IMG/VR virus record: IMGVR_UViG_3300029286_000037
Coordinates: 1 to 64,000 of that record
Source of the DNA: a virus
Reading direction: 5' to 3' (one strand)
DNA length: 64,000 nucleotides
Position numbers and translations under genes: made by a program
In this document: positions 9,482-17,852 of the stretch, one piece after another
Layout of the letters: every line of letters starts with the position of its first letter
Numbering within the stretch: position 1 is the stretch's first letter
Notes under the pieces: model-generated
Told to the model about the DNA's origin: nothing
Databases searched by the model: none
The model's input: only the letters and a program-made list of their open reading frames with translations

Positions 9482-12418
9482 TTAAAGACTCTGTCTCAAA
9501 TTCAAGGTCACCACAATCCAGTTCAATGGAAAAACAGGACTATAGTAAGCTTCTACATCAAGAGTACTAGGATCTTGATCATTCTGCTTTACAGTGATCC
9601 CTGTAAAATTCACAATGAGCTCTTTCTGTTTTAGCGATTTGAAATAAGATCCCAAAGCATCTTTAACCTGTGATTGAATCTTAGGAAGATTCTTCACACC
9701 GATGAATCGATCAAGAACTCTTCGCACACCCTGCTGAACAAAGTGCTTAACCTCAACGATTCTAGGATCGCGTGTCAAAGCGGTAGAGGTGTCCGAAGTA
9801 AGATAAAAAAGGATCTTTATAAATGGTGATTGCTCCTCGAGAACAGTACACCCGGCATTAGCAACAAGAGCTGCGCTGACGCTATCCAATCTCCGATATA
9901 GTCTCTTAAATCCTACGATCGTAGAATTGGTAAGAGGAGTAGCAATATCTGAAACAGGAGAAACATCCCGACCAGCCACTGCTGCAGCGATAATAGAACC
10001 GTCGACAACATACTCTACTTCATTTCCGTATGCATCAACTATCCCAACGATAGCACCGTCTGGGTATATAGGAGTAAGCTTCTCGGTCTTGAGGTTCTGA
10101 ACCATCTGAATCACTTGATCAGAGGTTGTCCCTATTGCAAAACCAATGATACTTGTTCTCTCACTCTTATAACGAATACTTGACTGTATTGCGTTTGAAG
10201 ACTTAAGATAGCTGATAACCTCTGGATTCGTGGTTAGGGACTGCATTAAAGCAGGTCTCAATCCATTAGGAAGAGGTACATTAAATGCATCGATACCTTC
10301 TATGTAATCTTGAACAGAGGCATCAGTTCCACCGACAGTACGTTTAACCTGCTTCAGAGCCACAGCCTGAGTCCCGTTTAAGAAAGCCAAGTTTGCAGCC
10401 AAAGTAAGTTTGTTGTTGATGTCAAGAGGTCCAAAGTACCGAACTACATCTCTCATGTTCGTTAAGAACTTAGCGGTATAGTCTGTCTTCTCTTTGTCAA
10501 AAGTAACATAGTACAGATCCCCGTTTGCTGGTTCAACACCGCTCTTATTGAATGTGTCAATAATGACAGTATCATCAGTAGTGTCTACTGAACCACCGCT
10601 TGTAGTGGAAACTGTGAGGTTAACACCTGGGATAACTCTTACTATGCTTGACGAAACAGTGATATAAAGCTGCTGAGTAGAATCTGATACGGTAGGATCA
10701 CCTATATCATATCTTACGATCGAACCTACACCAGGATTAAAAGCACCAGAATCATTTGAAAAGGTAACTCTGAAACCAGAAGTTGGGTCAATATAAGTTT
10801 TTCCTACATATCCAATATTCTTATTGTTGGCAGTTACAGACCCTGTTCTGCCCGGAAGAGTAAAGCCAGTACCATGAAAAGAGGTAACAGTGAAAGAACC
10901 ATCACCATGAAAAGTACAAGCAACTCTTTCTACAGAACCCTTAAGCGGATTGACTTGGAAGTTTGGAGAACCTGCCCCAGCATAAATAGGGGTAACAGTT
11001 CCACTGATGTATCTGACTTCCATGGCATTACCGCTGACTCTTGATGATATAGTGTACTTACCTACACTCGCACCACCGGGAACCTTATTAGTAAGAGTCC
11101 ACTTGTCATCAACAAGGTTATTCTCACGATACGTAACATAAACAATTTCTTGAAGAGCCTGTGATGGAGCTGCGGCAAGCGTAACTTGATTACCTTGAAT
11201 CTTGGTTACAGGCACTGCACCGGCAGTATAAGCTGCTGCCCAGTTTGCCCCGACGTAGGCTAAAATATCAGAAGGATCTTCTGTAGAAACTCCAAGTCCC
11301 GAACCATCAACCGGAGTTGAAGGCAGAGAAAAGACTTTATTGCTATTTAGGTTGACTTGTTCCCCATTAGCATTAGTTTGAATAACTCCACCAATAGTAA
11401 GGGGGTTTACTGGAGAACCTACCCGACCATAAACAAAAGTATCTGTTAATGATTCAGACACGTTATCAACAAGAGCCACAGCCCCTGCAGTATACAAACC
11501 CTGTGCAATATGGGAAGACTGTCCCCAATGGATCTGATTAGAACCTGCAAGAACGCAATCTTCACCGATGGAATAGTCATTTGTATCTTGACTCAAACCA
11601 GCTTTAACCAGTGCGTCCACAACAGCAGCAGGAAGGATGTCAAAAGTATCCTGCCAAAGATTCGTGAAGTATGTAACAGTCAGCGTAGAACCTATAGCCG
11701 GTGCAGTTGCAAGTGTGAATACTGCATCAGAACCGTTAAGGTGCGTTACTGCAACCTCTGCCCCATTTACCTTAACCTGAAAGACTCTCACTTGACGTTC
11801 GTACTCATCGCCAAGAACGAGTGGATCCGGATTATAAAGAATAGTGGTTACACCATTAATGTCTGTATCAACAGCTGATCTTCCGCCATTGTCCCCCTTA
11901 ACTATTCTTGAGTTGTGAACTTTAAAGTTGATTGAGGTCCCATCTACCTGAGTAGAAATAACTTCCTCTTCAACATAAGTATCACGACGTTTAAAATAGT
12001 AGTTAGCTCTTACTTCATCACCAACTTGTGGCAGCTGAACTAAGGTAACTTCCCCTGTTAAACCGTTTAAAGAGTTGACAGCAACATTCTGCCCATTAAC
12101 TGTAACGATAACACTACTTGGTGAAGTAGCTACTTTACCGCTTCCATCACCTGTTACAACAGGTTTATTTTGAATTACGAAAGAATTCTCCATACCTGTT
12201 GAAAACTGGCTGCTAACATCTTCGTCAAGAATAAGGTTATCAGAAATCGCTGATGACCCTCTTACCATTTCAAAGTTGCCAACTCTAACCGTTTCCGCAG
12301 ATACGCCAACAAAGGCTGGTATACGAATATCACCGGATGCTGTAACTCCAGCAGCCTCAGTGTTAGTCTTAACATATACACCAGGAAATACGAAACTTTC
12401 TAAAGGTCCCATAGCCAT
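9482..12418 (-). CDS. Tail sheath protein (unusually large)
   Basis: The C-terminal 280 residues contain the sheath-type core: DPRIVEVKHFVQQGVRRVLD, then a KNLPKIQSQVKDAL helix, and an ending in which a VEAYYSPVFPLNWI strand leads to LRQSL. The N-terminus (SFVFPGVYVKT) also matches sheath proteins. At 978 residues it is much longer than the roughly 400-700 usual. The extra length is beta-rich insertions carrying at least two copies of a module of the form VNG-x-V...LNG...FTL..AP..GS.LTVTY that also occurs in the neighbouring 476-residue tail protein. It forms the contractile sheath. The promoter motif lies 98 bases upstream. Confidence 0.92.
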   Translation of the reverse strand: MAMGPLESFVFPGVYVKTNTEAAGVTASGDIRIPAFVGVSAETVRVGNFEMVRGSSAISDNLILDEDVSSQFSTGMENSFVIQNKPVVTGDGSGKVATSPSSVIVTVNGQNVAVNSLNGLTGEVTLVQLPQVGDEVRANYYFKRRDTYVEEEVISTQVDGTSINFKVHNSRIVKGDNGGRSAVDTDINGVTTILYNPDPLVLGDEYERQVRVFQVKVNGAEVAVTHLNGSDAVFTLATAPAIGSTLTVTYFTNLWQDTFDILPAAVVDALVKAGLSQDTNDYSIGEDCVLAGSNQIHWGQSSHIAQGLYTAGAVALVDNVSESLTDTFVYGRVGSPVNPLTIGGVIQTNANGEQVNLNSNKVFSLPSTPVDGSGLGVSTEDPSDILAYVGANWAAAYTAGAVPVTKIQGNQVTLAAAPSQALQEIVYVTYRENNLVDDKWTLTNKVPGGASVGKYTISSRVSGNAMEVRYISGTVTPIYAGAGSPNFQVNPLKGSVERVACTFHGDGSFTVTSFHGTGFTLPGRTGSVTANNKNIGYVGKTYIDPTSGFRVTFSNDSGAFNPGVGSIVRYDIGDPTVSDSTQQLYITVSSSIVRVIPGVNLTVSTTSGGSVDTTDDTVIIDTFNKSGVEPANGDLYYVTFDKEKTDYTAKFLTNMRDVVRYFGPLDINNKLTLAANLAFLNGTQAVALKQVKRTVGGTDASVQDYIEGIDAFNVPLPNGLRPALMQSLTTNPEVISYLKSSNAIQSSIRYKSERTSIIGFAIGTTSDQVIQMVQNLKTEKLTPIYPDGAIVGIVDAYGNEVEYVVDGSIIAAAVAGRDVSPVSDIATPLTNSTIVGFKRLYRRLDSVSAALVANAGCTVLEEQSPFIKILFYLTSDTSTALTRDPRIVEVKHFVQQGVRRVLDRFIGVKNLPKIQSQVKDALGSYFKSLKQKELIVNFTGITVKQNDQDPSTLDVEAYYSPVFPLNWIVVTLNLRQSL

Positions 12419-12516
12419 GTGTCGTTCCCCTTTTTATACCGTAAATATTTTTTCATTGATCTTATTTATATTTAAAAGAATCTATATGTGATTTAAGTAT
12501 CTTATTTTTATGTATA

Positions 12517-12532
12517 TATTAAAAGAGTATTA
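12517..12532 (-). promoter_or_regulatory. 16-bp promoter motif before tail sheath
   Basis: On the minus strand the site reads TAATACTCTTTTAATA, two mismatches from the consensus TAATAATCTATTAATA. It lies 98 bases before the sheath start, farther than the other sites. Confidence 0.5.
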
Positions 12533-12558
12533 TCGAACGACACCTTGACCAAGCTAAC

Positions 12559-13038
12559 TTAACTCTCTGCTATAGAGCCCGATGAATCAAATTGTGGTAT
12601 ACCCTTCTTTACTCTTTCCGTTCTATGTTCCTGTAATGCCTCTGAAAACTCTTTTCTCACTGATCTTTCTTTATTATCCCCAAGATGCATTATCGGACTG
12701 TATTTGCCATCAGCATCTTTCGGAATGTTAAGCGCTTCTGGGGTCTTACCTTTCCATCTCTTCTGCTGGCGGGCTTCATATCTACCCTTCCACTTCGCAT
12801 CATACCCCTCCCACCGCTTCTCTGACGCTTTACCTACTACCATATCAATTTCTTTATTGGTAGCGATAGTGTCTCTTCTTGAATCAAGTTCACTATGTAC
12901 CCCAAAGGTAGAAGCTGGTTTGCGTATTGATAACTCCCCACAGAGCTTACACTTCTGATCCTTATCCCTATTGATATAGGAACTTAGCTCCTCAAACTCA
13001 TGACCACACTTACCACACTTGTATTCATATAATGGCAT
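12559..13038 (-). CDS. FmdB-type zinc ribbon protein (copy 1)
   Basis: The start MPLYEYKCGKCGHEFEEL with C8/C11 and C30/C33 (KCKLCG) is the FmdB regulatory-protein family zinc ribbon. The remaining residues are basic, Trp/Arg/Lys-rich and predicted helical (about 75-110). The family is small and its biochemical role is not settled. A second FmdB protein is encoded at 31314-31754. It stands alone between two copies of the promoter motif, so it is probably a single-gene transcript or read through into the sheath. Confidence 0.8.
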   Translation of the reverse strand: MPLYEYKCGKCGHEFEELSSYINRDKDQKCKLCGELSIRKPASTFGVHSELDSRRDTIATNKEIDMVVGKASEKRWEGYDAKWKGRYEARQQKRWKGKTPEALNIPKDADGKYSPIMHLGDNKERSVRKEFSEALQEHRTERVKKGIPQFDSSGSIAES

Positions 13039-13084
13039 AGAGACTCCTGTTCACATGTTATTTATTATCTAATAGTATTAACCG

Positions 13085-13100
13085 TATTAATAGATTATCA
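13085..13100 (-). promoter_or_regulatory. 16-bp promoter motif before FmdB copy 1
   Basis: Minus-strand sequence TGATAATCTATTAATA, one mismatch from the consensus, 46 bases before the ATG. Confidence 0.65.
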
Positions 13101-13144
13101 AAATTATCATCACTTCATGGGGGGCATCCTACTTACCTTAGATA

Positions 13145-14575
13145 TTACATATACCTCGGGTAACCTATTCTTGGGTAGGAGACTTCAAAGGGAACACTGT
13201 TAGGTCTTATACGCAGCTCAAGTATTCTACCTTGATTAGTCAAGATATAATCCTTTGAGCTTACTACCTGGTATATCTTTGTATCAAAGTCCACTATCTC
13301 TGTAAGAAACGGAATAAACTTTTTCCACTCAGTCATTATCTGGAGAGTTATCCCGTGGTGATAGTACAAATCCCCTGTATTCTCATCATACGGTTCTTCA
13401 GATTCCCCAGAAGGATCCATTTCTTCTATTGTCAAACCCTCATCAATCAACAATAAACGCCTATTACCCCATATGTCTTCTATAAGGTGGTCTGTTAAAT
13501 TCGCCAGCTGCTTCGGATCACGGGCTACCACATCAATCTCAAAGGACATCTTATAGTGACCACTATTCATATTAGCCACAGGTTCCCGCTGAGAATAAAC
13601 AAGGACAACAGCCTTATCTCCCACAGTTACCTGGTTACTAAAAGAAAGGATAATCCCAGGGAGGGCTTCGTTTATATAGTGGAACTCACTGGGGATAGTA
13701 AATGGACCTAAAGTTTCCCCAACCCATCTATATGTGGCATAAAGAGTATTATTGGTCTCAAGCGGGCTTAGGAAAGTGATAAGCCCAGTTTGATCTATTG
13801 TATAGTCAGTGCCCTTTTCCAAATAAAATTTATTACTGAGACTTGTCTTCTTTGTATACAAAGTATCAAAATCACCATATAAGTTACCGTGAACTAATTG
13901 AGCTGTTAACTCAGTGCCGGTAGTCCTTGCTATAACTTTTTCATCTTTAATAATATAAAAAGGATCAATAACAAATTCTGTAGGAGTGACTATCTCGATG
14001 TAGTATCTCCCAGGGGGGGTTAAGTTACTATAGTAATAAGATACTGTGAGCTGACTTCCAACGGTCGGAGCCATAGACAGAGCAAAGGTACCCGAAGCCC
14101 CATCTAAAAACTCAGGGAAGACTGTTTGACCGTTTAGTAAAACGGAGATCTGCCTAAAGTTATCTGCAAGAACTGTGTTATTATACCCTGACAAGACATG
14201 CTTTTTTGATACAGTGAAAAATCTATTCGTACCGACAGACGAAGTCCCTGATATCTGAGATGATAAATCTTCATTCTTTTGATACCCGGTTAGATTATTA
14301 AAATCTTCCCAAACCCATTCAAGAAAATTTCCCTCAAAATTTTCAGCACGTGCTTTAATCGTGTGACTCTTCAAAACACCAGCGTGATCATCAGCAGATA
14401 GCTTTATTCTAGATGAAGAGGCATTCTTAAGGACCACCCCAATCATAGGGCGCTCTTTGTATGGAAACTTGTGGTAAACTTCTACCTTATCCCGAAATAG
14501 CTGATGCCTTTGAACAGAACCTGTCAATTCATCCATAATACGGGATTTTACGACTCTTAATAAATTATTTTCCAT
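13145..14575 (-). CDS. Tail/baseplate protein sharing a module with the sheath
   Basis: A 476-residue beta-rich protein. Residues about 143-185 (SVLLNGQTVFPEFLDGASG then FALSMAPTVGSQLTVSYYYS) match the Ig-like module repeated in the sheath. A similar strand pattern occurs around 250-285 (DYTIDQTGLITFLSPLETNN). The C-terminal part has a HYKMSFEIDVVARDPKQLA helix-strand segment of the kind seen in tail completion and terminator-associated proteins. Its place next to sheath and tube supports a tail role. It could be a tail terminator or completion protein, but I would not assert that. Confidence 0.6.
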   Translation of the reverse strand: MENNLLRVVKSRIMDELTGSVQRHQLFRDKVEVYHKFPYKERPMIGVVLKNASSSRIKLSADDHAGVLKSHTIKARAENFEGNFLEWVWEDFNNLTGYQKNEDLSSQISGTSSVGTNRFFTVSKKHVLSGYNNTVLADNFRQISVLLNGQTVFPEFLDGASGTFALSMAPTVGSQLTVSYYYSNLTPPGRYYIEIVTPTEFVIDPFYIIKDEKVIARTTGTELTAQLVHGNLYGDFDTLYTKKTSLSNKFYLEKGTDYTIDQTGLITFLSPLETNNTLYATYRWVGETLGPFTIPSEFHYINEALPGIILSFSNQVTVGDKAVVLVYSQREPVANMNSGHYKMSFEIDVVARDPKQLANLTDHLIEDIWGNRRLLLIDEGLTIEEMDPSGESEEPYDENTGDLYYHHGITLQIMTEWKKFIPFLTEIVDFDTKIYQVVSSKDYILTNQGRILELRIRPNSVPFEVSYPRIGYPRYM

Positions 14576-14614
14576 ATTGTCTCTTTTACATTATTGATGT
14601 ATCAGTGTAAAAGC

Positions 14615-14630
14615 TATTAATCGATTATTA
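14615..14630 (-). promoter_or_regulatory. 16-bp promoter motif before the 476-residue tail protein
   Basis: Minus-strand TAATAATCGATTAATA, one mismatch from consensus, 39 bases before the ATG and just past the terminator of the previous unit. Confidence 0.68.
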
Positions 14631-14638
14631 AAAAAATA

Positions 14639-14668
14639 GGGGCTGGGAGAGACATTTCTCCCAGCCCC
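14639..14668 (-). terminator. Strong intrinsic terminator after actin-like gene
   Basis: A perfect 12-base GC-rich stem (GGGGCTGGGAGA and complement) with a six-base loop, followed on the minus strand by TATTTTTTAATAA. It ends the unit carrying the actin-like ATPase and lies just before the next promoter motif. Confidence 0.88.
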
Positions 14669-14676
14669 CTGCAGAA

Positions 14677-14698
14677 AACTGTTCTTTCGCAAACAGTT
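14677..14698. terminator. Second hairpin next to the main terminator
   Basis: AACTGTT/AACAGTT, a seven-base stem with an eight-base loop, followed by CTTTTTTAATTT on the plus strand. For the minus-strand transcript it is the first of two tandem hairpins. Its T-run is correct only for plus-strand transcription, so it may block antisense read-through. Confidence 0.5.
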
Positions 14699-14715
14699 CT
14701 TTTTTAATTTATGTA

Positions 14716-15726
14716 TTAGTCGTTCATTGCTGCAATGAGAAGTCCCTTAGCAACATCTGCTAAAGGGTCCGATGCCATACGTATTTCAGAAATATTAATT
14801 GGAAAACTATCCTGCTCTTTTTCAAATTCTTTTCTGAAAAATTCAAGGAAATTTTTAGCTTTTGTTGTCCCACCACTGATCACCCAGGGGATTTGATCGG
14901 GAAGCTCTATCTTGCCATTATCTTTTTTAAACTCTCTCTTTATACTGTCTATCACGTAATGTATAAGATTCTTGTAATAAACAATGATAGCTTCTCTTTC
15001 TCTTAGCTGTCTTGGGTCACCATCTGTTGGATCAAGGAGATTTACACCACGTTCCTTAATAGACATCAATCTGGTGGCGGTACTTCCTACAGCCTTTGCT
15101 GCAGATTGATCCACCCAATCACCACTTCTGCTTACACTAAAAGCCATACCGACCATGGTCTGAAAAACAAGAGCAGTATTTACCATACCAGCACCGAAAG
15201 AAGATGCAAGAGCGGTAAAGCCATCCATGCTGCAGTTTGAGTACACTATTGCTGCTGCCTCATTCATAGCAGTAGCCTTATACCCGAAAGACTCTACAAT
15301 TTTTTTGAACATTGCCTCATGGTAAATCACATCCATATCTTTATCTATGGATTTTGCAGGAACAGAAAAAAAGACAGATTCATTTTCAAACTTAGGAGAA
15401 CTGAGGATATTCTTTAAAAGAATTACAAGCATTCTTTCTGCATCATGCTCACCTGAAGATATTACACCCTGATTTAAAGGTCTTCGAACTTCTTTTTTTA
15501 GAAGATTTGCAACACTAAGAGCAGGTTCCCCTACTATGTAAATGTAATCTTTTTCCTGTACGTATGAAACACTGGACATTTTCAGCATATTGATAATTGA
15601 TTGATCCGCTTCTACGTCTAAAAAAGCATCACGAATGGATTTAATTTCTACAGACGCATCTTCATCTTTAAGATCTTTTGTAGCACTTACCAAAAAGCAA
15701 GTACCTATGTCAAGTCCAACACTCAT
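14716..15726 (-). CDS. Actin-like (ParM/Hsp70-fold) ATPase
   Basis: A 336-residue protein with the actin/Hsp70/ParM ATPase layout: a phosphate-1 motif at the N-terminus (SVGLDIGTCFLVSAT), a phosphate-2-like loop at about 173-183 (SSFGAGMVNTALVF) and an adenosine motif at about 278-290 (PWVISGGTTKAKNF). The Asp normally leading phosphate-2 (DxGxGT) is Ser here, so hydrolysis may be slow or absent. Length suits a ParM/AlfA-like filament former rather than full Hsp70. It is co-transcribed with the coiled-coil gene 15 bases upstream and lies among tail genes. It could move or position phage DNA, or act as a chaperone-like virion protein. The fold call is good; the role is open. Confidence 0.8.
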   Translation of the reverse strand: MSVGLDIGTCFLVSATKDLKDEDASVEIKSIRDAFLDVEADQSIINMLKMSSVSYVQEKDYIYIVGEPALSVANLLKKEVRRPLNQGVISSGEHDAERMLVILLKNILSSPKFENESVFFSVPAKSIDKDMDVIYHEAMFKKIVESFGYKATAMNEAAAIVYSNCSMDGFTALASSFGAGMVNTALVFQTMVGMAFSVSRSGDWVDQSAAKAVGSTATRLMSIKERGVNLLDPTDGDPRQLREREAIIVYYKNLIHYVIDSIKREFKKDNGKIELPDQIPWVISGGTTKAKNFLEFFRKEFEKEQDSFPINISEIRMASDPLADVAKGLLIAAMND

Positions 15727-15740
15727 ATATCCTCCTATAT

Positions 15741-16442
15741 TTATTTAGATTTTAATCTCAATTCTTTAAGTTTCCTTAAAGAGTCAGCCACGTTATCTCC
15801 GGAATTTATCGTTCTTACTTCCAAGTTAATATGGGAATTTGCATCCTCTACTCGAATACTCGGAACATAAATTTCTTCTTCTCTTCTGTACGCATCTTCC
15901 TTGATTGCAGAAGAATTACTGCTGGAGCTATTAGTTCCAGACCTACTAATAATTCCTTCTAGCTTCTCTAGAATACCCTCACTACTGTTTACAGCTATTT
16001 TTGCCTCAATACCTTTTAAAGCGTCTTGGATAAAGGATAGCCCGGTAGTTGCTGAATTACTTTCTAATTTTTCCAGTCTGTCTAAAATAACTAATAAAGC
16101 GTCGTTACTTTTTGATGAAGATTGATCTCTCAAACTTTTTTCCAAAATCTTAATTCGCTCTAATAAAATATCTACTTTTTGATCTGGAACAGATTCCTCA
16201 GTGGGAATCTCAGGGAGCAGCTCACTCTCAGAGGATACTATAGGAGTAATAGGATCAAAAGACCGTGTTGTGTCTTCTGATTTTTTAAGAACTATTAAGG
16301 CCCTTCTCTCGATAGCACGTTTTAAATCAACAGAATTTTCATACTGAATATCAGTATAATCCTTCTGTTGTTTATAGTATATGCAATCGTTAAGATCCTT
16401 AAGTTCTACCTTTTTTGGAGAGTTACCTATAACATAGAACAT
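15741..16442 (-). CDS. Coiled-coil protein paired with the actin-like ATPase
   Basis: A 233-residue protein with a small globular N-terminus (MFYVIGNSPKKVELKDLND, then a YTDIQYENSVDLKRAI segment), a heptad-rich middle (about 90-165: ILLERIKILEKSL, LDRLEKLESN, GILEKLEGI), a Ser-rich linker and a basic C-terminal helix (ADSLRKLKELRLKSK). It ends 15 bases before the actin-like gene in the same transcript. By analogy with plasmid partition operons it could be an adaptor or filament partner, but no DNA-binding motif is visible and this is inference. Confidence 0.6.
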   Translation of the reverse strand: MFYVIGNSPKKVELKDLNDCIYYKQQKDYTDIQYENSVDLKRAIERRALIVLKKSEDTTRSFDPITPIVSSESELLPEIPTEESVPDQKVDILLERIKILEKSLRDQSSSKSNDALLVILDRLEKLESNSATTGLSFIQDALKGIEAKIAVNSSEGILEKLEGIISRSGTNSSSSNSSAIKEDAYRREEEIYVPSIRVEDANSHINLEVRTINSGDNVADSLRKLKELRLKSK

Positions 16443-16485
16443 ATTTTATTATTTTATATAGATTTAAGTATAAAAACACACCAAA

Positions 16486-17418
16486 TTACATACTGTATTT
16501 TGCAACAGATATCCAAAAAGCATCACCTGCATCTTTAGGTATCTTTTCAAACTTTGGAACATCTTTTTTTGGTATCTCGACATTCTCATTGTCTGAATTA
16601 TCCTCAGTCCCATCTTCTGGAGCACCCTCAAGAGTATCCTCTGTAACGGTTTCTTCAGTAACTGGGTTCTCACCACTATTATCGGAATCACCCTCAGAAG
16701 GTGTTTCGCTCATTGGGTCTTCGCTCTCAGAAGGTTCGCTGTCTGGAGTACCGCTAATTGGGGACTCAATGTCAGATGTCTCACCGTCAGTTGGGGCATC
16801 ATTACCCATATCAGGAGTTTCTTCCATAGCAGGTTCACCGTCAGTTGGGGCATCTTCAGGAGTATCTTCCCCATCAGGAGTACCATCATAATCGGCAATC
16901 TCTGTTGTATCACTTGGATCTTTACTAACATCTTCGCCAGTGTCAGGAGTATCCTGCTCAACAGATGGAGGAGTGTCATTCTCAGAATCAGGGGCGACGT
17001 TCTCAGAGTCAGGAGTGCCCTCTTCACCTTCTGGGGCAGGAACTTCACCAACAGGAGCATTTGAAGGCTCACCGTCGTTTACTTCACCCTGTTGATCTAC
17101 TGGTTCAAAGATATCTGAACCGGTATCCTCTTCAGTATCTTCCGCTTCAACATAATACTTTTGGCTTGTCTCTGTGGGAACATATGCCATCTTACCACCA
17201 CATGCTAAACATGCGACCCCATCATTTACACTAACATTGGCAACACGTTTAACGTTGTGGCCTTCACCGGCAACCTTGCGCTTTGCATTTATGTCAGATA
17301 GTGATGCTGTATGATTACATGAATCACACACAAAATAGGTATTTTCTGCAGCTTCCTTCTCAAGCTTATCAGCTATTTTAAATAAGGTTTCAGCAGCAAA
17401 CTTTATATTAGATCCCAT
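16486..17418 (-). CDS. Zinc ribbon plus long acidic repeat protein
   Basis: The 310-residue product starts with an amphipathic helix (FAAETLFKIADKLEKEAAEN), then a four-Cys zinc ribbon (CDSC at about 26-29 and CLAC near 71-74). Next comes about 190 residues of Asp/Glu/Gly/Pro/Thr/Ser low-complexity sequence (GDPETPDxx-like units), and finally a short conserved-looking tail (FEKIPKDAGDAFWISVAKYS). The acidic part is expected to be disordered. A role in assembly, as a scaffold or in binding basic partners is possible. The promoter motif lies 48 bases upstream, so it heads a unit running through the actin-like gene. Confidence 0.65.
   Translation of the reverse strand: MGSNIKFAAETLFKIADKLEKEAAENTYFVCDSCNHTASLSDINAKRKVAGEGHNVKRVANVSVNDGVACLACGGKMAYVPTETSQKYYVEAEDTEEDTGSDIFEPVDQQGEVNDGEPSNAPVGEVPAPEGEEGTPDSENVAPDSENDTPPSVEQDTPDTGEDVSKDPSDTTEIADYDGTPDGEDTPEDAPTDGEPAMEETPDMGNDAPTDGETSDIESPISGTPDSEPSESEDPMSETPSEGDSDNSGENPVTEETVTEDTLEGAPEDGTEDNSDNENVEIPKKDVPKFEKIPKDAGDAFWISVAKYSM
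16786..16849. repeat. Direct repeats in the acidic domain
   Basis: The 19-base unit CACCGTCAGTTGGGGCATC occurs twice, about 46 bases apart, inside the acidic low-complexity region. It reflects recent internal duplication of the D/E/P/T repeat. Confidence 0.7.
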
Positions 17419-17466
17419 GAAAAAACTCCTTTGAGGCGAAAGAACTCCTGATATGTCTATATTCTA

Positions 17467-17482
17467 AATTAATAGATTATTA
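17467..17482 (-). promoter_or_regulatory. 16-bp promoter motif before the acidic repeat gene
   Basis: Minus-strand TAATAATCTATTAATT, one mismatch from consensus, 48 bases before the ATG. Confidence 0.68.
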
Positions 17483-17513
17483 CAATTAATATAGGATTGC
17501 TAACAAGGGTATT

Positions 17514-17834
17514 TTAAGCAAGTCCTTTAATCATCCAATTTCTATAAAAATTGGATATCTCTTTTTTACGTACTTTATGAACAATCATTATCAGATGATT
17601 TATTGCAAAATTATTATTAATCTCACTCTCAGAATAACGCAACACTATGGGGTATTTCGTATATAGTAATCTACTTTTATATTCATCAAGCTTCATACTT
17701 TTTATTGGGTCAGTGTATATGCACCTAGCCCCATGAAATGCTTCCCCATCACAGAGAATAACAAAGGTGCTACCATTAACCTTTAATTTTATATCTATTT
17801 CCAAAGGGATATACACACCAATATCCTCAGCCAT
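17514..17834 (-). CDS. Small unknown protein
   Basis: A 106-residue protein beginning MAEDIGVYIPLEIDIKLKVN, apparently beta-rich in the first half and basic at the end. It closes the baseplate unit with the zinc-finger gene 18 bases upstream. No family recognised and no membrane segment. It reads as a real gene from its length, tight spacing and lack of a better frame. Confidence 0.55.
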   Translation of the reverse strand: MAEDIGVYIPLEIDIKLKVNGSTFVILCDGEAFHGARCIYTDPIKSMKLDEYKSRLLYTKYPIVLRYSESEINNNFAINHLIMIVHKVRKKEISNFYRNWMIKGLA

Positions 17835-17852
17835 TATTTTATTCCAAATATT

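Noticed and set aside
16589-17234. Open frames on both strands over the acidic repeat gene
   Set aside because: Repeat-rich GAx-type codons keep several frames open. Only the frame with the N-terminal zinc ribbon, ribosome site and upstream promoter is credible.
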